A DNA stretch of 64,000 bases from Lepturacanthus savala (GCA_030544235.1 CM060466.1:21097575-21161574); one strand, 5' to 3'; counted from the first letter of the stretch, positions 38,542 through 49,624 are shown. The notes: generated from the sequence alone by a model not told the origin. A program made the numbers and translations.

Positions 38542-39760
38542 CAGGGGTCGCCAACCTTATTCCCTCTGAGAGGTACATTTACACAATCCAAATAGATCCG
38601 AGCTGCTCATGTTTTGTAACATTTATTCTTATACTGTATTTTATCCCAAACTCAATAAGCCTGTTTAACTGAACAAAATACCATGGTGTATGCCAAGGTG
38701 TATGCTGGAGTTATACCTACTTTTATTTACTCTTTTCTAAACTGTTCTAAAATTTGATTTCATTACATTCAAATCAGAAAAGGCTGACTCGCAGGTATGT
38801 AGATCCAAACAAAAATGTAGACCCAAACAGATATTTCCAAAGCTGCTCGGTGAAGGTTTTTGTAGTTTTCTTCAAAGCTACAAAAAATGTTGATATAGCT
38901 GCTGAGTCTTAAGCTGCACATTATTTTTGAAGGGTTATAACCTCAATTTCCATTTCAACAGGATGAGCCCAGAAAAGTTCTGTCTTGAAATCTCACTTGT
39001 GTCCACATCCATGAAAGGGTTGGCTATAAATGTCAAACAGAGCTCAAATCTTTAAAGTCACTGAATCTCCGGTCCCAGCCTTGACAAGCAGTCAAAATAC
39101 TCGCAAACACTTAAAACACTGGCCGCACCTGTGTGACTTTCCAACATCTTGGAGACGGAGGGGAAGTGCTGAAACTTTTTCACTGAATGCCACGACAGAC
39201 ATTGCTTATACCAGCTTTTATCTTTGGCTTGTAACTGTAGGTGTAAGTGGTTAATTTTCTGTAAAGCAAGTAAGAAAAGCAAGATCCAGCCACCACTCAG
39301 ATCAGATCAGATAACAGGGTGGTATCCTCCTCCTTCATTTCCACGAAACCGTGATTTCATCCGGCAAGGAAAGAAAGTGTTGTATTATCTTACCTAACCA
39401 TCTGATGTCAGTGTGGAGGAGGAGATCCCCATACTCCACAGAGCATTCCTCCAGGAACAGCTTGAAGCTCCAGTGTTGTTTTGCCTTTGCTCGAATGGAA
39501 TTGATGATCTTGATAACAGGCACCATGACATGCTCAAATCCCATAACTTTTGGGCATACAACCTGTTTGTGTGCGATGCAAAGATAGTTCAGAAACTTTG
39601 GAAAGTCTGATGTGCTGTTTTTTCTACAAAGTAATCCTTCACTGTGTTGTAAATATCCACTTCTCTGGTAGTAGTTTTTCAGTGGAAGTAAGGTCAAAGA
39701 ACAGTTTTCTTTGGTGGAAAAGTCTTTAAACAAATGAAAAGTTGTAATGTGTTTATTCAA
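38542..39760 (-). pseudogene. hAT-family transposase pseudogene, minus strand
   Basis: On the minus strand, 39335-39760 is open and encodes FEHVMVPVIKIINSIRAKA, then FKLFLEE and EYGDLLLHTDIRWL. This is the conserved central block of Charlie/ZBED5-like hAT transposases. Further down, after several stops, 38760-38830 encodes CESAFSDLNVMKSNFRT, the C-terminal hAT dimerisation motif. The lower limit coincides with caggggtcgccaacct at 38542, a hAT-type terminal repeat. The order of motifs agrees with a single decayed element. The N-terminal end and opposite terminal repeat were not identified. The copy is broken by stops and is inactive. Confidence 0.8.
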
Positions 39761-40771
39761 GATTCAAGCTGAAAGCAAAATTTTCCAATATTAACGTTAC
39801 ATGTGAACATATTACCATGACATTTATTTAAAAAGTAGCTAATCCTGATTTTACAAAGACCTTGAACACACCATATTGTACAGTGTTTTCCACACATATT
39901 CCATTCTGTGGTGCAGCGCCACAGAATGAAAACAAATTTATTACACAACTTACACCTCAAGTTAATACTAAAATATTGTACCAGATCTCCTTCCAGACCC
40001 ACTTATCTTAAAAGGGATGTGTCATGCTTTTGAATAGCTCCATCATGGCCTTATTAACTTCTGTAAAAATTGCCATCTCTTGCATTTAAAACAATGTTGA
40101 TGCATAGCTACAGTTGTGAGGAGCCTGCCTTATTGCATTAGCACATTTTGTCCTGCCAGCATTCGTGTGAAAGGTATTTAATACCTTATCTTAACATTTA
40201 CAATTAATGAGAAATCAGAGGTTCAGAGTCCCTAACACCACACAATAGTACTTGGTCTTTGGAGACTGATGTATCTCTTTGGAACCTCATTTAACTAGCA
40301 AGCGAGTTCTCATTCTGTCAAATTCAATGCAAATTCCAACATTGGATTACTTATTTTAACTCACCGAGAAGTGTCTCCGACTAACTGCTGTCTGGGTAGA
40401 CAGGATTGCCTTGTTTTCTGGTAGGACCCAAAGTGCTGGGCAGTTTTGTTAATGTTAAGAAAGACTGGTGTGCTAACATGGCAGTCATCATTGATGCTGG
40501 GTGTGGGTTACACTTAAACAGATTCAGAAATTACACGGGCAAAGGGGTCTCATGGGAACACGGAGGAAGACACACTAACTGCTGTAAAACTGGGCGCATT
40601 TTTAATGTAGATGTGAAATACATTTAATTGCTGTGAGTATTTTTTCTAGACGTGAATGTAGCATAGATTTTATTTGCACAAAGCCATGCTGAGGGCCTTG
40701 AGGCAATTTTCTCCATCGACCTGCTAAACTGTCTGAGCTCAGCTGCTTCTAAAGCTTGTGGGTATAGTTAG

Positions 40772-40792
40772 CTCTCTCTCTCTCTGTGTGCA

Positions 40793-40826
<34 letters not shown>

Positions 40827-40827
40827 C
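40772..40827. repeat. (CT)n(GT)n(GA)n compound microsatellite
   Basis: A CT run, then GT with a cat interruption, then a GA run. The CT and GA ends are mutually complementary, so the block can fold back. Confidence 0.93.
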
Positions 40828-41294
40828 AGAAGGAGAGAGTGATGGGGGTTGTTACATCTACCTATGCGATGCACTATATCCTGCATGTCTCGAAATGTTA
40901 AAACCACCGGTTCAAAAGTGCAAATAATCTACAGCTTGGGCTCCATTTTTAATACGTATCCCCAGATTCTCCACCCACAGGATGCTGAGTCGGACACATT
41001 TCACAGGCTGACAGCCTGGTGGGAGCCACAGAGACTGAAACCGCCTTGAGCGAGTCCATTAAGGAAATGAGAGTGATCAATCAAAATGGATTAATCCAAC
41101 TTGACCTCCCAAAGGCAGATAAAGAAATTTAAATCTTGACCAACACACCCACACGCACGCAAGCACAGATACAACATCTAACGTCTCCATTATCTGACTG
41201 ATCACTCCCCCTGGTATCTATGAATCGTATTTTTTGTTTTCTTCTATTGACATTCCACTTGATAAACAGAACAATGTCTTTCTAACTTGTTGCC

Positions 41295-41534
41295 TTTTAA
41301 TGAGTTTGGGGTCACTTAGAAATTTCCTTATTTTTGAAAGAAAAGCACAGTTTTTTTCAATAAAGATAACATTAAACTAATAAGAAAAAGCATTATACAT
41401 TGCTAATGTGGTAAATGATTATTCGAGCTGCAAATGTCTGGTTTTTGGTGTATGGAGGTCCATTTCCAGCAACTATCACTCCAGTGTTCTAATGGTACAA
41501 TGTGTTTGCTCATTGCGTTTTGAACGGTTAGTAG

Positions 41535-41537
<3 letters not shown>
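41295..41537. mobile_element. Internally deleted Tc1-type MITE, relative of 56693-57120
   Basis: It runs from gagtttggggtcacttagaa through agaaaagcacagtttttttc, tccagcaactatcactccag and gttctaatggtacaatgtgt to gctcattgcg. It then jumps directly to ttttgaacggttagtagta, which corresponds to the right terminal repeat of the fuller copy at 57100-57120. The segment between (about 200 bases in the fuller copy) is missing. A (TA)n(GATA)n tract begins at its right edge. Confidence 0.75.

Positions 41538-41615
<78 letters not shown>
41537..41615. repeat. (TA)n(TAGA)n compound microsatellite
   Basis: About 46 bp of TA followed by about 34 bp of TAGA repeats, directly against the end of the Tc1-type MITE. 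Confidence 0.95.
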
Positions 41616-41619
41616 TCCT

Positions 41620-43150
41620 CACCTGGGGCAATAGAAACAACTGTTTCTAAAGAAAGAACATACTAGCATGCATGCTGCCCACATACATTTTCCCACATAC
41701 AAAAAGACCAACACTAATAACACACAGAACCAAGATGAAGTGATTTTGAGGCTGCTAATATTTATTTGTTAATAGCAGGACAAAACCCCCCTTTTTTCAT
41801 GCTTAAGCTTTAAGTCTGACTGTATTTGAACTTGTCTTTTAAACAAACAGTAATCCTGTTCACATTGTGTGTTTAAGTGACCACATCGACTGTAAGGTGG
41901 GTGTTTCTGACGGGGAAAAAAAACGGTTGCATTCCTCGTAGCCGTCCTCATTCAAACGGGATGCATTCCTCAGCAGACAAATCTACTGAATATTACATGA
42001 CAGAAACAAAGAACAAGAGATTTGTTAAAACCTTTTTAGAAATTGCTTTTTCTGTTACGCTTCGGCACGTCTTTTATTTACAGAGAAACGGATGGGCCCT
42101 GTCATCCGCGCTGACAGGTAATGCTATTTAAACTTTCCCAGGGAGAGGGAGAGCCCGAGGCTCGGAGCTACAGCACCAAGCAATTCCAGATCAGCTCAAT
42201 AAGCTGCATTTTTTTTGCGTAGAGGGAAGCCATCAGCTTGTACATCTGCGTAATGGACCAGGGTGTTTGTTACAGGTATATGTGCTGTCACTGGTCACAC
42301 TAACGAATGTGTCTGTGTGAGAAACAGTGAAACCTCACGTATGTTCTTGATGAAGCCGTGCGCTAACTACTCCCTTTGTAATCAAAAGTACCAGCACCTT
42401 ATTATCAAGCTCACCCATGTAAATAAAATGTTATTTTGCTGTTCTAAACATGTCGTAAATTAAAACGCTGCTCTGTAAAAATTCAATTAGTGAAAGATTG
42501 TGCACTAATGCTTTCATACCATGCCCCATTCCATTAAAGAAATAGCCTCTATGTGGCAATAACACCGTGAAGATGTCCTAATTACTTCACTTATGCTGAT
42601 AAGGCAAGCAGCAAGGGAGCCTGTTCGTGACGAGACTGGCATCAAACATCAGCAGCTTCATGGCATTATCACATGCTGCTGACAAACATGTAACATGATG
42701 GCTAACACTGGTGCTGCTAGTGACATGATCACTGCTGCCACATAGCAATCGGGAGCAGGAGCAATCAGGAGCTATGTGCGAGATGTGGGGCAGATAGAGA
42801 GAACTAAGCAAAGGGAGGAAAAGAGAGAGATCCAGAGGTTGACTGTTATTTCATCTGACTGCATGACGAGTGCTAAAAGTCAGTGTTTGTGCATTTGTGT
42901 TTCAGATGCTCATCCTGTAGCTTTCTGTTTAGCTTTGCCTCCATTTGTATCATCATCTGTACAAACAAAAACATTTTGGCTGCCTTAAACTGAGCTTTCT
43001 CTTCCTAACTATCAGCAGTCACTCCCATTTTCTCCTCTGAATGCAACTTTATAGCCCAGACAGTTCATCTTTTCAGGTGCACATACAGCATATGTATATA
43101 CACACAACTAGAAGAGAACAAATCCAACTGTCTAGAGCTTTGAAAGTCTG
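41620..43150. other. Intronic DNA, no gene supported
   Basis: The 42480-42600 part is non-repetitive and AT-rich with TAATTA-type motifs. No coding signal. Confidence 0.45.
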
Positions 43151-43591
43151 AGGACTGTAACAAATTGCTGTAATTTCTACAGGAAAATTTTACAATAACT
43201 TACTGTTCTGTCATTTTACAAAATGTTATTGTATACCGCACTGCATTGTGGGTCCAAAATAAATACAACAACTGACAGCATTTCCCCACAGTAATGTATT
43301 GTAAAATTACAGGTAAGTTATGCTCTGACTGTAAAAGAAGCATATTACAGTTAGATTCTGTAAATGACCAGATGTTGGCGGGTTGAATTTGAAAGAGAAG
43401 ACGCCATCTTGACACAGAGACAGGAGCAACGGCCAAGGATGTGTCCTGCACTGATAAGTAAGTTCGAGTTTAACCACCTAAGTTACAAAATTAAAATGTG
43501 ATATAACTTGTAAGTGACATGAGAGTCTTTTAAAAGCCAGCTCGCAACGTGTCTGTGGTAGTTCCGACCTCCCGCGTCTATGTGCTGACAG

Positions 43592-43646
43592 CCGTGCCGA
43601 TAGCTCCAGCCGCCTCCCTCAGCTGGTTTGTGAGCTATCGGCACGG
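43592..43646. repeat. 15-bp perfect inverted repeat in CpG-rich DNA
   Basis: ccgtgccgatagctc at 43592-43606 and its exact complement at 43632-43646 enclose a 25-base loop. The surrounding 43540-43830 is richer in CpG than the rest of the intron. Confidence 0.85.
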
Positions 43647-43967
43647 ACTAGTTATGTTTGAAAAGCTAGTATGTCGCGTCGGTGTAAATGTCGACGGCGA
43701 AGGGGCCCTGTAAGGTGCAGGATACGCAGCAGCGGGGGTGATTAAACCGTGAAATAAACCAGGACAATAAACAGCGGCACAAGTTATTTCCCCATCTGGC
43801 TAGCGCCTAAGCTAACATGTTAGCCGTAAGCCAATGTCTCGCGTCTCAAGGCAAACATAACCTGGTTTGGGAAATAATTAGCCTTTGTACGAAGACATTC
43901 ACTGTAAATTCGCCGTTTTGAAGGCAAACAGGATGAGCTACGTGAATCTATAGATTCAAGGAGTTTG

Positions 43968-43992
43968 TTTTTTTTTTTTGGGGGGGGGGGGG
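43968..43992. repeat. T12-G13 homopolymer pair
   Basis: Twelve T residues run directly into thirteen G residues, followed by three tcgg units. Confidence 0.93.
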
Positions 43993-44201
43993 TCGGTCGG
44001 TCGGGAGATTTCATTTGTTTAATCATCATTTGATGTTATAAGCCTTTTGTGACAAAATAAAAACACGCGAACCTGGTCCTTTTTTACACTCCTTTTCGCC
44101 GCTGATGTTATTGATTCATTTAAACGTAATAGTTTTGAGCCATTTAAAATGGCAAAGAGGGCGTCTTTTTTTTTCAGCGCGAGATTAACGTGTGTAAATA
44201 C

Positions 44202-44847
44202 TAGGGATGGGAATGTGTTTCAGTTTCATGGAATCGTTTGGCAGTTAATCTAACTATTCTCTTATGGATTCCAACCAGCGCTAATTACGTTACGTACTTT
44301 ACGCATGTTACGCACGCTCGATTCAGCAACAGGACAACGCGATTACGTCACGCTGGTTTCGCACGTGCGTTGCAGTCGTCAACAACAATGGCACCAACTA
44401 GGATCAACCGCTCAAAAACGTGGCTTCACTTCACGAGGAAAAATGACAACAAAGCGATTTGCAGTCCTTGCAAAGTGAAGATAACCGCGTCGGGGGGGAA
44501 TACGGCTAATATGCAGAAACATTTGCGCACAAAGCATGCGATCTTTTTAAACGAGTGTCATGTTTTTGACGCTGTGCCACGCTGTGATCACCACTGCGGC
44601 TACCACTGCCTATGTTCTTTGCAAAGCATGCGACGCTAACATTATGCTATTAAACGAATGCGGTCTGCATTACATATAGAAGATGACCGTGACGAGAGAG
44701 AGTTAAGGTTGTGACTTCTTATTAAACAAACTTCCAATACCAATCAAAATGTTTGTTCTATTTCCCCAAATCGATAAAGAATTAAATCGTTAAGCAATAT
44801 CGGTAATGGAATCGGAATCTAAAAAATCGTATCAATTCCCATCCCTA
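44202..44847 (+). mobile_element. hAT element, internally deleted, with TIRs and 8-bp target duplication
   Basis: The terminal inverted repeats are perfect over 13 bases: TAGGGATGGGAAT at 44202 and its complement ending at 44847. The flanks are gtaaatac (44194-44201) and gtaaagac (44848-44855), an 8-bp duplication with one mismatch, as expected for hAT. The inside holds the start of a transposase with a BED finger, but the catalytic region is missing, so this 646-bp copy is non-autonomous. It lies within the 43154-47962 composite and is younger than it. Confidence 0.85.
44388..44639 (+). pseudogene. BED zinc-finger N-terminus of a hAT transposase, truncated
   Basis: From an ATG at 44388 the frame reads MAPTRINRSKTWLHFTRK, then AICSPCKVKI, then GGNTANMQKHLRTKHA. 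This gives the BED finger pattern W..F, CxxC and HxxxxH with the usual GGNT linker. The finger would bind the element's own ends in an active hAT transposon. After the finger the frame becomes unlike any transposase and stops at 44639, so the DDE and dimerisation domains are absent. It is not expected to be functional. An upstream in-frame ATG at 44238 exists, but the product before the finger has no family match. Confidence 0.75.
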
Positions 44848-46639
44848 GTAAAGACAACAGGTAAGAGTGTTAAGACTAATCTTTTTTTTTATTTTTAGTT
44901 GTTGCTGTAACTTTTGTCACCTTTCTAAGTGAGTTACTTCTGGCCATTACAGCTTAAGTAGTTTCTGGTGTTAATACAGTAAATACAATTGTTTACAGTT
45001 ACTACAGTTTACAGTGAGAAAAGAGACAGCTGTGTGTTTGTGGTGCCTCCTGCTGATCACTGAAACAGTGTATGTGGACAGAGCTGAATATTTTGTTGGG
45101 TTGTTTAGTGTCCATCGGCCGACAATACCTCCCACTTAGTTACTGTCCACCACTGTACTAGACAGGCATCACCAGGTTGGCTCCACAGTTTAAATTTCCT
45201 CAACCTTATATGTGAGTGAATATGAGGCCACTAACACCTCGTCTGTTTTGCAGCATCATTTGGCCACAGGTACAGAAGGAAACCACATCCACCGCTGAAG
45301 ACACAGTGATCGCAACACACATCAGCAAGGACAACTTCCAGGTGAAATCATTTGTCTAGCTTTTTTCAATTTTATTCCTCTATTTCTTATAACGTCTTTT
45401 CTTTGGCTTTCTGTCTTTCTGGCTATCTATTTTTGTTGCTAGCCTTCCTTCTTTCTTTCTTGTTGGCTTTCTTTTTTTTACTAACTTTTTTCCCTGCTAG
45501 CTTTTTTGGAAATCCATCCATGTGAACAGGGTTAGGGTTACCCACATGGGACGAGGGTATTCATTATGGTATTGAGACTAAGCCATGTTTTACATAAACC
45601 ATTGTGGTTATGGTGATGCAACTGTAAATAGTCAATAACCTATACATAACTACTACAAATAATATGTGACAAGAAATCCAAACTATTCCTTTTACTGTTA
45701 TGAACATACAATTTCACTGTATCAGCCAATGCATTGCAGATCCACTTCCTGGTTCAACTTGCCTGGAAAATATTCAACAGCATAAATTCTTTTTTTTAAT
45801 ATAAATGTTTTGCAGTTTTTCATATTGGAAGGGCAAATGATTAGCTTGTCTTGCATAACCTGGATTCTGCTCTCTCTTGTACACCAGCAGTCAGTGCAGG
45901 GTTTTCATGAAGTTTCTTTTCATGTGATTTCAGATGTTTCATGGGAATCAATCCAACCAGAGGCACCAAGACGGCAAGGCAAGTCATCCAGAAAAGTGGG
46001 AAGGTCCGTGAGAAGAAGAATAATGCAGTCAACCCGCACGTATCTTCACTCCTCAGGAGATTAATGGACTTTGAATGGCTTTATGCTTAAGTCATATTGC
46101 AAATGATGAGGACTCCCCTCCATATGAATGGAAGTAGGTCATAATATTCCATTGAATTCCCTACAGTGACAGGTGTGACTGTTTTGTTGAGATACTCAAG
46201 TTAACATAATCTTTCCTGTTAATGAGTTGATATGTATCTCGGTATGATATTTAGAGTTGCTCAGACCTCAGGTTCTTAAAGTTTGCACTTGTGTTGCACT
46301 TTATTACTGTAACTGCACTTAAGTTTGTTTTTGTTTTTTTGGTTTAAACCATAATCAGTTGTCGTTTATGGCTGTAGCTGAAAAGTGTTCATACCTGGCC
46401 AGTTCATAGAAATAGGCCACCACCGCCTAACTAGGTGCTGGATAGGCTGGTCCTGCCAGGACCCTCTTGTTGCATTGTATTCTGGTTATTCTGTATAAGA
46501 TATCTACCTCATGTTTTTAAGAGTTTGAAAGTACATTTCACAGTCTTTTAAAAGTGAAAAGCATTCACTTTTTCAGCTATTTGTGTGACGGTAGATCTTC
46601 GGTAGGATAAGACTAGCCTTTGTTCCCATGCATATCAAT

Positions 46640-46821
46640 GAGCCTTGGGTGTCACCTGTTAACTAGTTGCTTCCTTGGATCCCTTTGGTGGAGGAGAAGG
46701 TACTGGCCATTGCATACAGGGAACACCCCATAATACCTGCCATTGTGGAGATGATCAGAACCAGGCAACCAGACTTCACAATTTGGTCCTTGTCAAAGTT
46801 ACTCAGATCTCGCTTGCCCAT
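46640..46821 (-). pseudogene. Tc1-like transposase N-terminal fragment, minus strand
   Basis: The minus strand encodes MGKRDLSNFDKDQIV followed by IISTMAGIMGCSLYAM. This is the first helix-turn-helix of Tc1-like transposases (MGKRxDLSxFDKGQIV...ISKTAxLVGCSRxAV). The frame ends without the second HTH or DDE core. It is head-to-head with the plus-strand fragment starting at 46878. Confidence 0.75.
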
Positions 46822-46877
46822 TTTTAAAGTAAGTGAAGAGTCAGTTCTTGAAAGTTGATGTGTTGGAAACAGGACTA

Positions 46878-47253
46878 ATGGCAAAACGTAAAAAATCTGA
46901 GCCACTTAGAAAAGGGCCAATTTGTGATAGCGTGACAATTGGGTCAAAGCATCTCCACAACAGCAGATCTTGTGAGGGTTTGCTGGTCTGCAGTGGTCAG
47001 CAGCTACCAAAGAGGTCCATGGAAGGACTACTGGTTAATGGGTGACAGGATCATGGACACCTAAGTCTTACTGGTATTTGTGGAGCTAAGGTAATCTGAT
47101 CCCACAGATGAGCTACTGTTGCACAAACTCCTGAAAAGCTTCATGCTGGCTATGATAGAGCTGTCATAACACAATATCACAGCTTGTTGCTACATTAACA
47201 CGTTAAAACCACTTATCAGGCAGCTGCTTTTAATGTTGGCGCTGACCAGTGTA
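46878..47253 (+). pseudogene. Tc1-like transposase fragment, plus strand, plus terminal sequence
   Basis: From the ATG at 46878 the sequence follows the same transposase as the minus-strand copy beside it (cttagaaaagggccaattt, aagcatctccacaacagcag, ctgcagtggtcagcagctac). It extends further, into the second HTH region (agatgagctactgttgcaca, aatgctgg-like tcatgctggctatgatag). It carries frameshifts and stops. It then jumps to cttatcaggcagctgctttt and ctgaccagtgta, resembling a Tc1-type terminal repeat, so most of the DDE domain is deleted. Confidence 0.7.
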
Positions 47254-47708
47254 TGTTGAGGAATGTGCTGATAACGTTTGTATGTATATGTGCAGAGGTG
47301 TTCTCAGTCTCAGTCTCGGATTTTAGTTGTTCAGGTGAAAACAAGTTTTATGTGTGTTGTAAAACTACAGTTTAAATAAATGTTGTTTTGTTGCAGCTCT
47401 GACTTTGGTTTTATTTAATGGATGAAACAAGTCTAATGAAGTGTTGATGATTTTTGGTTTAACAGCAAACCTCATTACATTCAAAATATTTCATACTTTG
47501 CAATGCATGCAAAGATGCTTATGTACAAACAAGACCTAACTGTCTACAACAGTGTAACTTCTGTAATTTTAATTGAATATTAGATAACCTTGTAAATGAA
47601 ATCACATTTAATAGTTGTTTTTGTGGTGGGTGACACAAAATTACTGTAATTTATATACAAAAAAACCTGTAAAATGTTTACTGTAATTCTTTGTCCCAGT
47701 AATGGATT

Positions 47709-47955
47709 GTAATTCAGTTTTACAGGAATTTATTGGAAACCTTTTTGCCAGGAAGTTACTGTAAAATGAAATGCTGTATATTGCTGTAATTCAATTTTAC
47801 AAGATTTTATTGGCAACTTTTTTGCCAGGTAGTTACTGTAAAATAATTACAGTGTATGACTGTAATTATTTTTACAGTAATTAACAGTACATTTTACAAG
47901 ATTTTATTGGCAACTTTTTTGCCAGGTAGTTACTGTAAATTCTACAGTCAATTCG
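47709..47955. repeat. Three imperfect tandem copies of an 80-90 bp unit
   Basis: Units beginning near 47709, 47787 and 47880 each contain ttttaca(a/g)ga, ttattgg(c/a)aac, tttttgccagg and agttactgtaaa. Copies 2 and 3 are nearly identical over tttattggcaacttttttgc. The array sits at the right inverted end of the 43154-47962 composite. Confidence 0.85.
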
Positions 47956-48116
47956 TTACAGTGTACGTTCAGTCTGCAGGGCTTAATGCAAATTGGATTT
48001 ATTTGTGAAATAATTTTTGTACATCTTGTATGTGATCTCCAGTATGAACTTTAATGCCCCAAAAATGTCCCGCATGCATGCGCATTGGAGGACACACATA
48101 TATAGGCCAAAAATGT

Positions 48117-48147
48117 AAAATTTCAATATTAATAATATTGAAATTTT
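48117..48147. repeat. 14-bp perfect palindrome arms
   Basis: aaaatttcaatatt and its complement are separated by 3 bases. AT-rich, so chance occurrence is plausible. Confidence 0.7.
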
Positions 48148-48867
48148 GTTAATAAAATTGTATTTAAAATATGTATATATCTATGCAGCAAGTGTGCATG
48201 CAAGTATTTAGTATCCAGGAGGCGATTAAGGTAGAAAAGAGCCAAGTTTTTGGCCATGGTTATTGCTTTGTTCCAGCTTGCGCCTACTTTAGGGCAGAAT
48301 AGTGACATTTATTGCTTGTTGATGACGTGTAGGTCAAATAAATGCGACCTGGCCATTCAGACTGAAGTTGTATGTCAAAAAAAAAGAAAAAATTCAAAGA
48401 TTTAAAGATCAGATACAGGTCAGGGAGGTCATACAGTCGCTTAGGGACGAAAAAGATCACTTCAGCTGCAGTTTGAGCGTAGCCTCATTGGACTTCCTAT
48501 TCATCTTTCTCTGGGGAGGAGGGATTGGACACTCCAGTCGTATGCAACAAATTTAAGAATCACAATTTCCCCCTTAACCCTCAACCTCAATCTCAAAAAT
48601 GGGCATTTTTGTGAAATTTTAGTCCTGTCCCAAACCTCAGAATTTTAAGACAAGGGCTGAGGGATAATTGGCCCTTCAAAAATAAATATAATGAAACATG
48701 TTGTATTATTTTAGTTTAGGCCCATTTTATGGATTATTTACCATTTTGTTGCATAACATTCATTTTTATTCCACAATTATTACTCAGTAACCGAGGAGCC
48801 GACGAGCCATGTCCATGCAGTTATGAAAATATAATTTTATCAGTGTAAATATAGTTGTTGTTTCATT

Positions 48868-48892
48868 AAGATAAGATAAGATAAGATAAGAA
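48868..48892. repeat. (GATAA)n short tandem repeat
   Basis: About five direct copies of a 5-base unit. Confidence 0.85.
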
Positions 48893-49033
48893 TACATGAA
48901 ATGTTTGCAAGGATAATGTTATAAGATGACTGGGTTTATGTTATTTCCTGTAGCGACAGAGTTATCCAACAATTATTATGGATGAAACCACAGTTTGATG
49001 CAGGGACTCGATTCTGTTAGTAGGTGAATAACA

Positions 49034-49036
<3 letters not shown>

Positions 49037-49082
<46 letters not shown>
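49037..49082. repeat. (TA)n microsatellite, 46 bp
   Basis: A pure TA run. Confidence 0.95.
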
Positions 49083-49086
<4 letters not shown>

Positions 49087-49553
49087 TAAATAGTATGACT
49101 CCAAAAGTGAAGTGAAGTCAATAGCCTAATAGCCCCCAACAATTTCAAAAGACATGATTGACCTACAGATGACAACTGCTATTGTGCTACGATGTGATTA
49201 AACTGTCATGGTTACAGTGCAAATAAACAATTGGATACAGTTTTTTATTCCACATGTACAAGTGCATACTGATAAATTACAATATTATATTGAATATAAC
49301 AGATAAATATTCTCATTTGTATTTCAGGAAGAGAATAAATCTGTATATATTTAATAGTGTAATTTTTTTTTTTTTGCTTTCTGAAATAATTGACAAAAAT
49401 AGTACAACTTTTTTAGGACATTTAATTAATCAATATGCACATCAGACAAAAGAAGCAAAAATCCAATCACCTCATAGACTATGTGAAGACAAAGATTGGG
49501 AGACAGCAGATACGTCATGAGGATAATGAGCGTTTTTTTTTCCAACTGTTATA

Positions 49554-49624
49554 GTGCATGGTTGATAAAATGTGATTGCATATTAATTTATTGAAATTAC
49601 AATCACATTTTATCAACCATGCAC
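49554..49624. repeat. Perfect 24-bp inverted repeat hairpin
   Basis: The arm gtgcatggttgataaaatgt plus gatt (49554-49577) is exactly complementary to 49601-49624, with a 23-base loop. No bulges. The total of 71 bases is close to a microRNA precursor in size, but perfect pairing and a short AT-rich loop also suit a recent fold-back insertion. No conserved microRNA seed was recognised. Confidence 0.85.

Larger units (their letters stand above)
43154..47962. mobile_element. Candidate 4.8-kb composite bounded by ACTGTAAC inverted ends
   Basis: The left end reads actgtaacaaattgctgtaa. The right end, as reverse complement, reads actgtaacgaattgactgta, and similarity continues to a shared tttctacag/tttacag block. 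Interior DNA includes a CpG-richer segment (43540-43830), splice-like and poly(A) signals on the plus strand, a nested hAT element and inverted Tc1-like fragments. No intact transposase of its own is seen. No obvious target duplication flanks the ends. The alternative is that two separate ACTGTAA-type repeats happen to face each other. Confidence 0.45.

Noticed and set aside
46425..46500. Possible distal end of the minus-strand Tc1-like fragment (gcctaactaggtgctggata)
   Set aside because: The similarity to a Tc1-type end is too weak and short to set a boundary.
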